Assembly (NCBI GenBank): GCA_024234265.1
Contig: JACKOM010000005.1
Span: 1 to 64,000, forward strand
Direction: 5' to 3'
From: Oceanospirillaceae bacterium
GTDB lineage: Bacteria; Pseudomonadota; Gammaproteobacteria; Pseudomonadales; Oceanobacteraceae
Length of the DNA: 64,000 nt
Made by a program: the position numbers and the translations under genes. Positions 41,590 through 50,015 of the stretch are shown here, piece by piece. Position 1 is the stretch's first letter. Each line of letters opens with the position of its first letter. The notes beneath the pieces are model-generated. The model saw only the letters and a program-made list of their open reading frames with translations. It made no database searches and was not told the origin of the DNA.

Positions 41590-44500
41590 ATGAACTCAGC
41601 CATATATAAAATTTTTTCCATGGGCGTTCTTTGCAGCAGCATTTTAATGGCTGGCTGCGGGGAAGATTTAAGTGTTGCACAGGGTGATGCGAGTGAATCC
41701 GCAATTGCCGGTGATGTGCCTTTTGCTTTTGTGCAACGCAGCCTGAACACGGTGGCAGAGGATCAGTCGCCGTTTGCTTACCACCCTGGCGCGCAATTGA
41801 TTGTGCGTGAGCGGGTTTCTGCCAGTGCGGCGGAAAAAGAAGTGCTGTCCCTGGCACTCAATACCACGCAATACGATGTAAAAGATCTCAACGTATCACC
41901 TAATGGCCGTTTCCTGATTTTTGCTGCGCGCACCGCTGACAGCAGCTGGAACCTGTTTGAATACGATTTCACCAATGCAAGTGTGCGCCGCATTATTACG
42001 GATGACGCACTGGCGAATGCCGGTCAGGATACCAACCCTGCCTATACCCAGGATGGCCACGTTGTTTTCTCTTCTTCCCGCGCGAACGCCAGCAGCAGCG
42101 AAGAAACTTCCGTGTTATTTACCATGACCCGTGAAGGCAAAGACATTGAACAGCTCACCAGTGGCAGTGTTTTCGATTACAAACCAGCCACCCTGCAGGA
42201 TGGCAGCGTAGTATTTATGCGTGTTAGTCAGGGTGGTGTACTCGCGGTATGCGATGCATCTTCAGTGACCAAAAGTTTAGTGGCACCCCAATGCAATACG
42301 GCTACCGGTAAAGCTGCCGCTGAAACCGCCACTGCGAAAAAATACAGCCTGCTGCGTTTACGCAGTGAAAATACCGAGCCAGAAGAAATTGCCAGCGGTG
42401 AAGTGGCGCAGGGCAGTGCAGAAGCATTGCTTGAGCTGCAAAACGTGATGCAGGCGGGTGATGGCCGTTTAATGGCCTTAATTAAACATCAGCAAAATAC
42501 CCTGGCCGGCGGTGATGTTGTTGCCCTGAACGGCGGCACCGTCAGCAATACCGTTTATGCAGAATTATCACCCGTATCTGCAACCGGTGGGCAGGTGGAT
42601 ATTTATCCTGGCCAAATTTCCATGGGCGGCTGGTACAGTGCATTTTGGCCATACCGCGATGGCAGTCAGCGTATGCTGATCAGCTGGTCACAATGTTTAG
42701 CGGAGCAAAATGGTTTGTCTGCACCCTGCAGCGCCGATACCTCCGTGAATAACGTTAATGCACGTTATGGCGTGTGGGTGTTTGATGGGGCAACTAAAAC
42801 CCGTCAGCCTGTGATTCTGGCGAAAACCGGTATTGTTTACACCGACTTGGCGCTGGCTTACCCCTACCAGGCGGGCAATCTGAATTTTGCGCCTGTGGTT
42901 ATTCCGCCGGTTGATCCAACTACACCGACAAATCCAACTACACCAACGGATCCAACTACACCGACTGATCCAACCACGCCGACAAATCCGACTACACCAA
43001 CGGACCCAACGACGCCGACAAATCCGACTACACCAACGGACCCAACGACGCCGACTGATCCGACTACACCAACGGACCCAACCACGCCGACGGATCCTGT
43101 TGTGGAAAAACCAACCCCGGGTGCCTGTTACTCTGGCCAGGGTTATTGGAAAAATCACAACAAATATGCCGCGAATCCAAGCCAGCAATATCCATGGCCG
43201 GGCATTACTGCAGGTGTTGATAGCGAAGACACTTCTATGTGCGCACTGACCTGGCTGGGCAATTTAAATACCCAGCCCCGTGGTGATGCCTGGGTGATTT
43301 TGTCCCATCAATATATTGCTGCGAAATTAAATCAGGCGAACGGTGCTGCAGTGACAACCACCATTGGTCGTGCAATTTCCCGTGCCGGTGAATTACTAGC
43401 GCAATGTAATATCAGCAGCGCGCAGCGCGATGAGGCGATCAACCTGTCTGAATTGCTGGATGATTTTAACAATGATGAAAACTGTGATTACACCGAGCCA
43501 TCCAAACCATTGGAAAGCCCATACGGTATCGTCAACATCCGCAGTATTTATGATCTGGATGGCGTGGATAAAGCCACTGCCGTAACACCTGGTGGTATTG
43601 CAGCCCTGGCCGACCCCAGCAAAAACCCAATGGATAAACGCAGTGAACGTTTTATCCGTGTGTTGGGTGTGCAGGAATATTCTGATGAGCGCACTGAAAC
43701 TTTATTAGGTTATGCGGAAATTCAGCCAGACGGTTCTGCCATGTTTAAAGTGCCGGCTAACCGTGAATTTACCTTCGAAGTGGTTAACGCACGTTTAAAA
43801 TCCGTGGCCGATAAATCCCGTGAATATCCGTTTGCTTATCTGCAAAAACACCCCGGCACCCTGGAGGTGAATAATGGTGAGCAGATGCAGTGCCATGGTT
43901 GCCACGAAGGTAATACAGGTTCATCCCATAACAGCTCAACATCGGTGAATGTGGGTGCCCGTTATACGGATAAACCATTCCCGAATACTAATCCGTCCAT
44001 TCTGCCCCGTGTAACCGGGCAGACCATGGCCGAGGTATTAACGGATTATCTGGCGGAAATTCCTGCGGTGAGTGCAGACGTGGAATACCGTGATTTATGG
44101 AGCCATGGTGAATGTGCCAAGCCTTCAGCCAGCATTAATTACCATTATTCTGCGCTGCAAACTCCGGCACCTGCTGCTTATGCCTGCGTATCCAAATGGG
44201 ATGCAGACTGTGAAGCAAAAGCGGATTACCTGAATCATATTCAGCCGATCTGGGAAAAATCCGGCCGTGACAGCAGTGCACGCAGCTGTGTGAATTGCCA
44301 CGATAACAGCGGCGCAACAGGTTTGGATTTAACTTACGATGGTATGGCCGACAGTAAAGCTACGGTGACTTCTTTCCGTCAGCTGTTCACTGCACGGGCA
44401 ACCTATATGTTCCTGTCGAATGAGTTTAATATAGTGAACGCCAGCCATTGCCGCCGTCAGGAGCAACAACCTTTTGTGGCGCAGCCTGGCAACGACTGTT

Positions 44501-44706
44501 TCACCTGTTATCAGCGTGTACTGATGTCAGAGAAGGGCGCGATGGAATCCGCTAACTTCTTTGAATTATTCGACAGCGATGCGGATGATGCCGCCTGGGT
44601 ATTTAACCCCGCGAATTTAACCCCGCGGGTGAATCACCAAGGCATGCTGTCCAACGAGGAATTGCGTGTGATCAGCGAATGGCTGGATCGCGGCGCGGAA
44701 CTCTGA
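41590..44706 (+). CDS. HzsA-related lipoprotein with TolB-like, YWKNH and CxxCH regions
   Basis: 1038 aa from ATG 41590, which opens on a lipobox (SILMAGC). Residues about 30-435 look like a TolB-type beta propeller (LNVSPNGRFLIFAART, NPAYTQDGHVVFSSSRAN). About 440-503 is a PTTPTD repeat spacer. About 510-640 begins ACYSGQGYWKNH, a module seen in other secreted proteins. The last 400 residues match the HzsA-related group: GYAEIQPDGSAMFKVPANREF, MQCHGCHEG and CVNCHDNSG, giving two haem-c CxxCH motifs, while CFTCYQ is degenerate. A surface or periplasmic cytochrome-like role is possible. Anammox function is not implied. Confidence 0.82.
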   Translation: MNSAIYKIFSMGVLCSSILMAGCGEDLSVAQGDASESAIAGDVPFAFVQRSLNTVAEDQSPFAYHPGAQLIVRERVSASAAEKEVLSLALNTTQYDVKDLNVSPNGRFLIFAARTADSSWNLFEYDFTNASVRRIITDDALANAGQDTNPAYTQDGHVVFSSSRANASSSEETSVLFTMTREGKDIEQLTSGSVFDYKPATLQDGSVVFMRVSQGGVLAVCDASSVTKSLVAPQCNTATGKAAAETATAKKYSLLRLRSENTEPEEIASGEVAQGSAEALLELQNVMQAGDGRLMALIKHQQNTLAGGDVVALNGGTVSNTVYAELSPVSATGGQVDIYPGQISMGGWYSAFWPYRDGSQRMLISWSQCLAEQNGLSAPCSADTSVNNVNARYGVWVFDGATKTRQPVILAKTGIVYTDLALAYPYQAGNLNFAPVVIPPVDPTTPTNPTTPTDPTTPTDPTTPTNPTTPTDPTTPTNPTTPTDPTTPTDPTTPTDPTTPTDPVVEKPTPGACYSGQGYWKNHNKYAANPSQQYPWPGITAGVDSEDTSMCALTWLGNLNTQPRGDAWVILSHQYIAAKLNQANGAAVTTTIGRAISRAGELLAQCNISSAQRDEAINLSELLDDFNNDENCDYTEPSKPLESPYGIVNIRSIYDLDGVDKATAVTPGGIAALADPSKNPMDKRSERFIRVLGVQEYSDERTETLLGYAEIQPDGSAMFKVPANREFTFEVVNARLKSVADKSREYPFAYLQKHPGTLEVNNGEQMQCHGCHEGNTGSSHNSSTSVNVGARYTDKPFPNTNPSILPRVTGQTMAEVLTDYLAEIPAVSADVEYRDLWSHGECAKPSASINYHYSALQTPAPAAYACVSKWDADCEAKADYLNHIQPIWEKSGRDSSARSCVNCHDNSGATGLDLTYDGMADSKATVTSFRQLFTARATYMFLSNEFNIVNASHCRRQEQQPFVAQPGNDCFTCYQRVLMSEKGAMESANFFELFDSDADDAAWVFNPANLTPRVNHQGMLSNEELRVISEWLDRGAEL
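42907..43099 (+). repeat. 18-base tandem repeat coding a PTTPTD/N linker
   Basis: About ten imperfect copies of an 18-base unit encode Pro-Thr-Thr-Pro-Thr-(Asp/Asn). It is an in-frame spacer between two domains of the HzsA-related protein and may vary in copy number. Confidence 0.9.
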
Positions 44707-44717
44707 GCTTCCGTTGA

Positions 44718-44751
44718 ATAAAAAAATCCGGCCCTGTGCCGGATTTTTTTA
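44718..44751. terminator. Bidirectional terminator between converging genes
   Basis: AAAAAAATCCGGC and GCCGGATTTTTTT pair over CCTGT. Confidence 0.92.
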
Positions 44752-44770
44752 TGGGTGTTATTTGTATCTT

Positions 44771-45421
44771 TTACGTCAGCAAACCGTATTGTTGTGCCAC
44801 TGCCGTATATTGCGCGGCAATGTCGGGTTGTTGTTTTTGGGCGTAGTGGCGGATCAGGCGCTGGCAATAGTCGCGCTGCTGAGCTGAGCCTTTTTGCCAG
44901 AATTCCCCGCAGGGGCTGATGTTCTTGTGCCCGCCGCTATTACTGAGCAGCAGAATTTCATTATGCCGCCCGTTTTCTGTGACCAAAGATTCGCGCAATA
45001 AACTAAATCCCCTTTGCCGTAAAAATGTGCGTAGGTCGTAGAGTTGATAATTAGGGCTGATTAAATAATGGCGTTGCCCCGATGGGTGGCGGCTTTCAAT
45101 GCCGTTAATTAATTCAATGGCGGTTTCACCGCCTATGCCGGCGAGAATAATTAAAGGGTGTTGTGCGGGTGGCAGATCAATCAATGCGGCGTTCAGGGTA
45201 TGCACCTGATAATGCTGCGCATGTAATTGTGCGAGGGTGTCTGCAAGTTTGGCCGTAATCGAACCGACCTGATCAACAAAATGCACGTTTTTTTGCGGGT
45301 ATTGCTCCAGCAGGCCCATGCCTAATAAACCGTGGTCACAGCAGCAATCCCAGAATGCATCGTAATCCGGCCCGCAATGCTGCAGCAGGCTGGTTAAACG
45401 TTTACTCAGTTTTAGCGGCAT
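44771..45421 (-). CDS. TrmK-like SAM-dependent tRNA methyltransferase (COG2384)
   Basis: 216 aa cytoplasmic. The first block LSKRLTSLLQHC and the SAM loop AFWDCCCDHGLLGMGLL, then IILAGIGGETAIELI and LISPNYQLYDLRTFL, fit the TrmK/COG2384 family that methylates N1 of A22 in tRNA in Gram-positives; in gammaproteobacteria the true target is less certain. The Cys-rich SAM loop (CCCDHG for the usual IGxDHG) is divergent. The start overlaps the upstream methyltransferase by 20 bases. Confidence 0.78.
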   Translation of the reverse strand: MPLKLSKRLTSLLQHCGPDYDAFWDCCCDHGLLGMGLLEQYPQKNVHFVDQVGSITAKLADTLAQLHAQHYQVHTLNAALIDLPPAQHPLIILAGIGGETAIELINGIESRHPSGQRHYLISPNYQLYDLRTFLRQRGFSLLRESLVTENGRHNEILLLSNSGGHKNISPCGEFWQKGSAQQRDYCQRLIRHYAQKQQPDIAAQYTAVAQQYGLLT

Positions 45422-45929
45422 GTTTGCCTACCACCAGATTATTTTTGGCGTCACGGCTGCTGCGGATTAAATCTGTGCTGCGATCGTACTGTGCGCTTTT
45501 GGCCATGCGGTCATAAAGCAGAACATTGACGGTGGCGGCGAGGTTCATGCAACCGATCGTCGGGATATACACCACATCCTCACACAGGTTGAGAATATCC
45601 TGCGGCACTGAACTGTCTTCGGGGCCAAAAATATACAGGGCATTTTCCGGGTGCTGGTATTCGGGCAGGGGGGTTGCCCCTTCGGCGAGTTCCACGGCAA
45701 CCAGTTTGATACCGGCGCTGACGGCTTCGCCAATGGTTTCTACCCATTGCAGGGGAATGCGTTCGTGAACGTCCTTGGTGTCGGTAATAAATTTGCTGGC
45801 GTAGTTATAACGCTGGCCCGTGTAAAAAACCTTTTCCACACCATAACAGCCGCTGGCACGCATAATAGTGCCCACGTTGCTGGGGGTTTTGGGGTTGATC
45901 AGGCCGATAAAAGTGCGTCCCGCTGACAT
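45402..45929 (-). CDS. SpoU/TrmH-family RNA methyltransferase
   Basis: 175 aa from ATG 45929 (AGGGTG upstream); the open frame to 46004 lacks a ribosome site. GLINPKTPSNVGTIMRASGCYGV is motif 1 with the invariant Asn-Arg, ALYIFGPEDSSVP is motif 2 and VYIPTIGCMNLAATVNVLLYDR is motif 3 of the trefoil-knot SPOUT enzymes, which 2'-O-methylate rRNA or tRNA ribose. Overlap with the TrmK-like gene makes an RNA-modification pair. Confidence 0.88.
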   Translation of the reverse strand: MSAGRTFIGLINPKTPSNVGTIMRASGCYGVEKVFYTGQRYNYASKFITDTKDVHERIPLQWVETIGEAVSAGIKLVAVELAEGATPLPEYQHPENALYIFGPEDSSVPQDILNLCEDVVYIPTIGCMNLAATVNVLLYDRMAKSAQYDRSTDLIRSSRDAKNNLVVGKHAAKTE

Positions 45930-46078
45930 GCTGCACCCTGATGAAAAAGGGCGATTGTACGGGCTGCGTAGTGTTGTGCAAAGGGTGTGGGACATAGCCA
46001 GCAAATATTGCAGTTACCCCTTGAGTCCGGTATCGGGCTGCTTAAAATGCGCCGTCTTTTAATACACCGGAGTGAAGT

Positions 46079-46255
46079 ATGCTGCGTTTGGCCATGGTTG
46101 TACTGTGTGGTGTTGCCCTGATGGGCTGTGAAGTAACCCAGGTCAAGGGTCGTATCGGCGGCGCTGAAGTAAAAGTCAGCAAAGAGGGCGAAGGCCATGA
46201 ACACCACGGTGAGCGTTTCTGCCCGCCCGGTCAGGCCAAAAAAGGTAATTGCTAA
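46079..46255 (+). CDS. 58-aa predicted lipoprotein
   Basis: A short gene read directly from the bases: MLRLAMVVLCGVALMGC gives a clear lipobox (ALMGC, Cys17), followed by a charged 40-residue tail with GEGHEHHGERFCPPGQAKKGNC. GGAG is seven bases before the ATG. His/Cys content of the tail could bind metal, which is only a guess. It is too short for common ORF cut-offs. It converges on the AraC-type gene 15 bases beyond its stop. Confidence 0.72.
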   Translation: MLRLAMVVLCGVALMGCEVTQVKGRIGGAEVKVSKEGEGHEHHGERFCPPGQAKKGNC

Positions 46256-46269
46256 GGTGTTAACAGGCC

Positions 46270-47259
46270 CTAATTCTGTCCTTTCTGAAAGGCTTTGGGG
46301 CCAACACCGTTGGCCTGTTTAAAAGCGCGGCTGAATGCACTTTGTTCGGAATAACCCAATAACAGGGCAATTTCACTGTGGGTTAATCTGCCTTCCTGTA
46401 AATATTTTCTGGCCAGCTGCATGCGGGTGTTGGCCAAAAACTCCTTAAATACAATTTGCTCCGTTGCCAGGCGGCGAAATAACGAGCGCTCGGCCATGTG
46501 CATATGTTTGGCAACCGCAGCGCAGCTCGCTTCACCCTGTTGCAGGCATTTGAGTGTGGCATGCTGTAATTGCTGCAGAAAATCACCACTGCCGGGTAAT
46601 ACGTTGAGCAGGGTCTGGGCCTGTTGTTCGAGTAAGGCTTTGAGTGCCGGGTCGCTGTTGCTGATGGCTTTGGCAAACCAGTCGGCGGGTATATGGATTT
46701 CCGTGCGAGGCTGATTAAAGCTGACTTCCGCCGCCAGCCCCTGGTAGGCGCTGATGTCCTGGGGTGCATTAAAAACAAAATGAATACGCAGGGGGGTGAG
46801 ACTGTTATCGCCCGTCATCATGCGTAAAAAAGTCAGCAGGCCGCACACCAGAACCTCGTCGGATAAACGTGTAGAGGGGCCAAAATCCGTTCCCCAGGCA
46901 AGGCAGATATTCCCCTGATGCATTTCCACGCTGGCGCGGTCACCATCGTGCAGCAGGCGCTGATAACGTTCAAAGCGCTGCATGGCTTCCCCGACGTGGT
47001 CGCAGGCCAGGGTCAGGTAACCTAGTACACCCACGTGGGCCGGTTTCACCCGTTGCCCGAGGCTCAGCCCAATGTGCTGCTCTGGAAATAATGCCTGCAT
47101 GTCATCCAATAGTTGCCACCACTGGCGGAAGGTCATGCGTGAGCTGGGCTGCAGGCTGGCCAGTTGCAAATAAAGCGGGTGGCTGGTGTGGCCCATTTCG
47201 CGCAGGTAATCCCGTGCCAGGGCGGCTAAATCACCGGCAACGTGCAGGTTGGCAAGCAT
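46270..47259 (-). CDS. AraC-family transcriptional regulator
   Basis: 329 aa. Residues about 1-190 form the arabinose-binding-like sensor domain seen in the OruR/ArgR-like subgroup (YLREMGHTSHPLYLQLASLQ, VGVLGYLTLACDHVGEAM). The last 85 residues are the AraC DNA-binding domain with two helix-turn-helix units (CAAVAKHMHMAERSLFRRLA, and SEIALLLGYSEQSAFSRAFKQANGVGPKAF). It is divergent, across 110 bases, from the fatty-acid-hydroxylase-type gene, its likely target. Confidence 0.92.
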   Translation of the reverse strand: MLANLHVAGDLAALARDYLREMGHTSHPLYLQLASLQPSSRMTFRQWWQLLDDMQALFPEQHIGLSLGQRVKPAHVGVLGYLTLACDHVGEAMQRFERYQRLLHDGDRASVEMHQGNICLAWGTDFGPSTRLSDEVLVCGLLTFLRMMTGDNSLTPLRIHFVFNAPQDISAYQGLAAEVSFNQPRTEIHIPADWFAKAISNSDPALKALLEQQAQTLLNVLPGSGDFLQQLQHATLKCLQQGEASCAAVAKHMHMAERSLFRRLATEQIVFKEFLANTRMQLARKYLQEGRLTHSEIALLLGYSEQSAFSRAFKQANGVGPKAFQKGQN

Positions 47260-47369
47260 CTTGGCTCTCCTGAAGAATGGCAGGGATTGTCAAAAAATAA
47301 AAAGCGTGCGTCAAGTACTCAGACGGGGGAGGGCATACACTGTTGTTATAAAAATAAACAGAGGTGTTT

Positions 47370-48239
47370 ATGCAGGACGTATTACATGCGATGGCTTTTG
47401 TGCTGGGTTTTGGTGCTATTTTTCTTGCCGTGATCGGCCTGGAATATGTGTATATTCGCCGCCAGGGTAAACAGGGGGTTTACCATTTAGGTGAAACGGT
47501 GGCGAATTTAACCACGGGCTTTTCCTATAAATTGGTGGATGGTATTGCGGTGGCGCTGTTTATTCAGGCCTTTTACCAGTGGTTTTATCAATTTGGTTTG
47601 CAGTGGAATCCGCAGGTTTCGGTTTTTTCGGTATTGGCATTAATCGTATTTATTGATGTGTGTTTTTATTTTAATCATCTGCTGATGCATAAAGTGCGCT
47701 GGTTCTGGAATGTGCATGTTACCCATCATTCATCGCAGCATATGAATTTTTCCACCGCGTTACGCCAGAATTTTACCTTTGCATTATCCGGCAGCTGGGT
47801 GTTGTGGTGGATTCCGGCGGCGCTGCTGGGCTTCGATAAAAACTGGGTATTGCTGGCAATTGAGGGCAACCTTGTTTATCAGTTTTTTCTGCATACCGAG
47901 CAAGTTAAAAAACTAGGCTGGCTGGAAAATATTTTTAATACCCCTTCCCATCACCGTGTGCACCACGGGCGTAACCCGCAGCAGATAGATACCAATTTCG
48001 GCGGTATTTTTATTGTGTGGGATAAATTATTCGGTACCTTCCGCCGTGAAGAAGAGGCCGGTGAAATTGTGTATGGTGTTGCCAATATGCCGCTTAAACC
48101 TTACAACCCTTTTTACCTGCAGGTGCATGCCCGGGGCGAAATGTTCCGAGATGTGTGGCGTTATAAAGATGTGCGTATTTTATTCAAACACCCTGATTGG
48201 GTAACTGAGCACTACGGCCGCCCCGGGGCAGAACAATAA
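47370..48239 (+). CDS. Sterol desaturase / fatty acid hydroxylase family protein
   Basis: 289 aa integral membrane di-iron enzyme. The ATG at 47370 follows GAGG by five bases. Three His clusters are intact: HLLMH (with the preceding Asn), HVTHHS with a second His, and HRVHHGRN. Four to five hydrophobic helices surround them. Members hydroxylate or desaturate lipids, often acyl chains or sterol-like molecules, in the inner membrane. The divergent AraC gene suggests substrate-dependent control. Product unknown. Confidence 0.9.
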   Translation: MQDVLHAMAFVLGFGAIFLAVIGLEYVYIRRQGKQGVYHLGETVANLTTGFSYKLVDGIAVALFIQAFYQWFYQFGLQWNPQVSVFSVLALIVFIDVCFYFNHLLMHKVRWFWNVHVTHHSSQHMNFSTALRQNFTFALSGSWVLWWIPAALLGFDKNWVLLAIEGNLVYQFFLHTEQVKKLGWLENIFNTPSHHRVHHGRNPQQIDTNFGGIFIVWDKLFGTFRREEEAGEIVYGVANMPLKPYNPFYLQVHARGEMFRDVWRYKDVRILFKHPDWVTEHYGRPGAEQ

Positions 48240-48241
48240 GC

Positions 48242-48300
48242 AGGGAACCTCTGCATCACTCAGTGCCCGCGACGCTGTGCAGAGTTCATCAGAGGTTCCC
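48242..48300. repeat. Long inverted repeat after the desaturase gene
   Basis: GGGAACCTCTG (48243-48253) and CAGAGGTTCCC (48290-48300) are perfect complements with 36 bases between. There is no T-run, so it is not a standard terminator. It could be an insertion-sequence end, a small non-autonomous element or a structured 3' end. Confidence 0.7.
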
Positions 48301-48421
48301 AAGGTTGTTTGCCGTCGCTGCTCGGCCCTGAGTGCCCGTGGGTAAGATTTGCCCATGGGCCTTTGGCTGTATCGCCGGCTTCTTATGCAAAACCCCATTC
48401 AACTCCCCATTCAACACTCTG

Positions 48422-48630
48422 CGCAGATGCCGGAAGGCCCAAGAACTTGTGGCATGACAGCAAGAAGTACGAGAAATGCGCCAAAAAATGAGCGATAATC
48501 GCGCCTCCCAAAGCGTGGGCAACGCCGAATTCCAGCTAAAACAAGGCCAGGTGGCATCGCCGACATCGAGTTCATGGTGTTTTACATGTTCTCGCCGGCC
48601 CAACACCCGCTGAGTCGCCTGAATTCACCA
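48422..48630 (+). pseudogene. glnE: Decayed glnE fragment (glutamine synthetase adenylyltransferase)
   Basis: Translating bases 48458-48550 gives QQEVREMRQKMSDN and then AEFQLKQGQ; after a one-base shift at 48550 the frame continues GGIADIEFMVFYMF and AQHPLSR. These are the conserved GlnE blocks (MRxKM, then LKQxxGGIxDIEFMVQY and HP.L.R). An in-frame stop (48455-48457) precedes the first block and another follows near 48657. Weaker GlnE-like traces may run to about 48815. glnE directly before ilvE is the normal pseudomonad order, so this is the ancestral site with a broken copy. Confidence 0.72.
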
Positions 48631-48639
48631 TCTGCACAG

Positions 48640-48905
48640 GTCTTCACAATAGGCTGCCGGATGTATCAAAGCTGAAGCCCACAAAGCGGCCCGTATAACC
48701 TCGCTCACCTGTTCTGAAGCGCCATGCAGAATCACAAGTTGCTGCTGGCCCGGTGAGCCAGACCAGGCTGGGTTATCCCCCACAGCGGCATGGTTAGGGC
48801 GTTTTGGTAAAAAATTATGTGGCAGCGCCAAGGTTTCCGGCGTTGGCACAACAGAATAGCGAGAGGCGCTCCTGCGCTCACCACAATCGGTTTTAGGTAG
48901 AAGAA
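48640..48905. other. Non-coding stretch before ilvE
   Basis: About 265 bases without a supportable ORF. It probably contains the rest of the decayed glnE 3' end (a VRAFW-like remnant near 48805-48820) and the ilvE promoter. AGG at 48895-48897 is the only weak ribosome-site-like sequence. Confidence 0.5.
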
Positions 48906-49901
48906 ATGGCTGCATTCGGAACAGTTTTCATGTCGCAAATGGCACTGGCTAAATATGAAAATCACGCATGGTCAGCGTCCAGCATCGTGCCCTCCGACAA
49001 AATCGAGCTGCATCCCGGTGCCCACGTTCTGCACTACTCCAGCACCTGTTTTGAAGGCCTGAAAGCTTTCAAACACGAAGACGGCAGCATCAACATCTTC
49101 CGCATGGATGCCAACATCAAGCGTCTGGCACAAAGCACCGAGCTGCTGTATTTACCGTCGATCGATAAAGCACAGCTCGGCGACATGATTAAACAAATCG
49201 TTGCCCTGTATGCCAATGATGTACCGGCTGCACCGGGTTCTATGTATATTCGCCCGACCCACATTGGTACCGAGGCGAGCATTGGTAAAGCGGCGGTTTC
49301 CTCTGAAACTTCCATGCTGTACGTGCTGATTTCACCTGTGGGTGATTATTTTGCAGGTGGTGTGAAACCCCTGCGTTTATTACTCGAAGATAACGGCATG
49401 CGCTGCGCGCCGCACATGGGCATGATTAAAAGCGGTGGTAACTACGCCAGCGCCCTCGGCCCAATCGCCCGCGCCCGTAAAAACCATAGCGCCGATCAGG
49501 TGCTGTTCTGCCCTAACGGTGATGTGCAGGAAACCGGAGCTGCGAACTTCATTTTGATCGACGGCAACGAGATCATTACCAAGGCTCTGGATAGTTCGTT
49601 CTTACACGGCATCACCCGTGATTCGATTCTGACCATTGCCCGCGATATGGGTATGAAAGTGTCCGAGCGTAACTTCACGGTTGATGAGCTGATCGAACGT
49701 GCGCAAAAACCTGGCACTGAAGCGGCCCTGTCCGGCACAGCAGCGGTATTAACTCCGGTTGGCACCCTGATTCATAACGGTCAGGAAATTCGTGTGGGTT
49801 CCGGTGAAGCTGGTGCCACCACAATGAAATTACGTCAGGCACTGAATGATATTCAGTGGGGCAAAGCTGAAGATAAATTCGGTTGGTTGCAGAAGGTTTA
49901 A
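48906..49901 (+). CDS. ilvE: Branched-chain amino acid aminotransferase
   Basis: 331 aa PLP enzyme of fold type IV that makes leucine, isoleucine and valine from the ketoacids with glutamate. GMIKSGGNYASALGPIARARK contains the Schiff-base Lys neighbourhood, HYSSTCFEGLKAFKHEDG is the N-terminal substrate block, and SFLHGITRDSILTIARDMG and GTAAVLTPVGTL are the C-terminal signatures. An internal ATG at 48930 is an alternative start. A bidirectional terminator follows. Confidence 0.95.
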   Translation: MAAFGTVFMSQMALAKYENHAWSASSIVPSDKIELHPGAHVLHYSSTCFEGLKAFKHEDGSINIFRMDANIKRLAQSTELLYLPSIDKAQLGDMIKQIVALYANDVPAAPGSMYIRPTHIGTEASIGKAAVSSETSMLYVLISPVGDYFAGGVKPLRLLLEDNGMRCAPHMGMIKSGGNYASALGPIARARKNHSADQVLFCPNGDVQETGAANFILIDGNEIITKALDSSFLHGITRDSILTIARDMGMKVSERNFTVDELIERAQKPGTEAALSGTAAVLTPVGTLIHNGQEIRVGSGEAGATTMKLRQALNDIQWGKAEDKFGWLQKV

Positions 49902-49952
49902 TTTAAGTTCGACGTCGGGAAACGGCGTCTTAGCTTGAATTCAAATGCACAT

Positions 49953-49990
49953 AAAAAAGGGAAACACGAACGTGTTTCCCTTTTTTGTTT
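49953..49990. terminator. Bidirectional terminator after ilvE
   Basis: AAAAAAGGGAAACACG and CGTGTTTCCCTTTTTT pair over AA, with A- and T-runs. Confidence 0.92.
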
Positions 49991-50015
49991 TCGATATTAA
50001 GTGTCGAAGAAACGG

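Noticed and set aside
42697..43188. A CRISPR-like or VNTR-like array, and an antisense Arg/Trp-rich ORF
   Set aside because: The 18-base repeats have no unique spacers and encode an in-frame PTTPTD linker of the HzsA-related protein; the antisense ORF is a by-product of that repeat.
41590..44706. An anammox hydrazine synthase subunit
   Set aside because: Only the HzsA-related domain pattern is shared; the partner subunits are absent and the domain order with a lipobox and PT spacer differs.
48430..48491. A SEC-C-like zinc motif reading (NLWHDSKKYEKC) on the plus strand
   Set aside because: The adjacent frame reads EVREMRQKM and continues into LKQ and GGIADIEFMV blocks of GlnE, which explains much more sequence; the SEC-C cysteines are missing.
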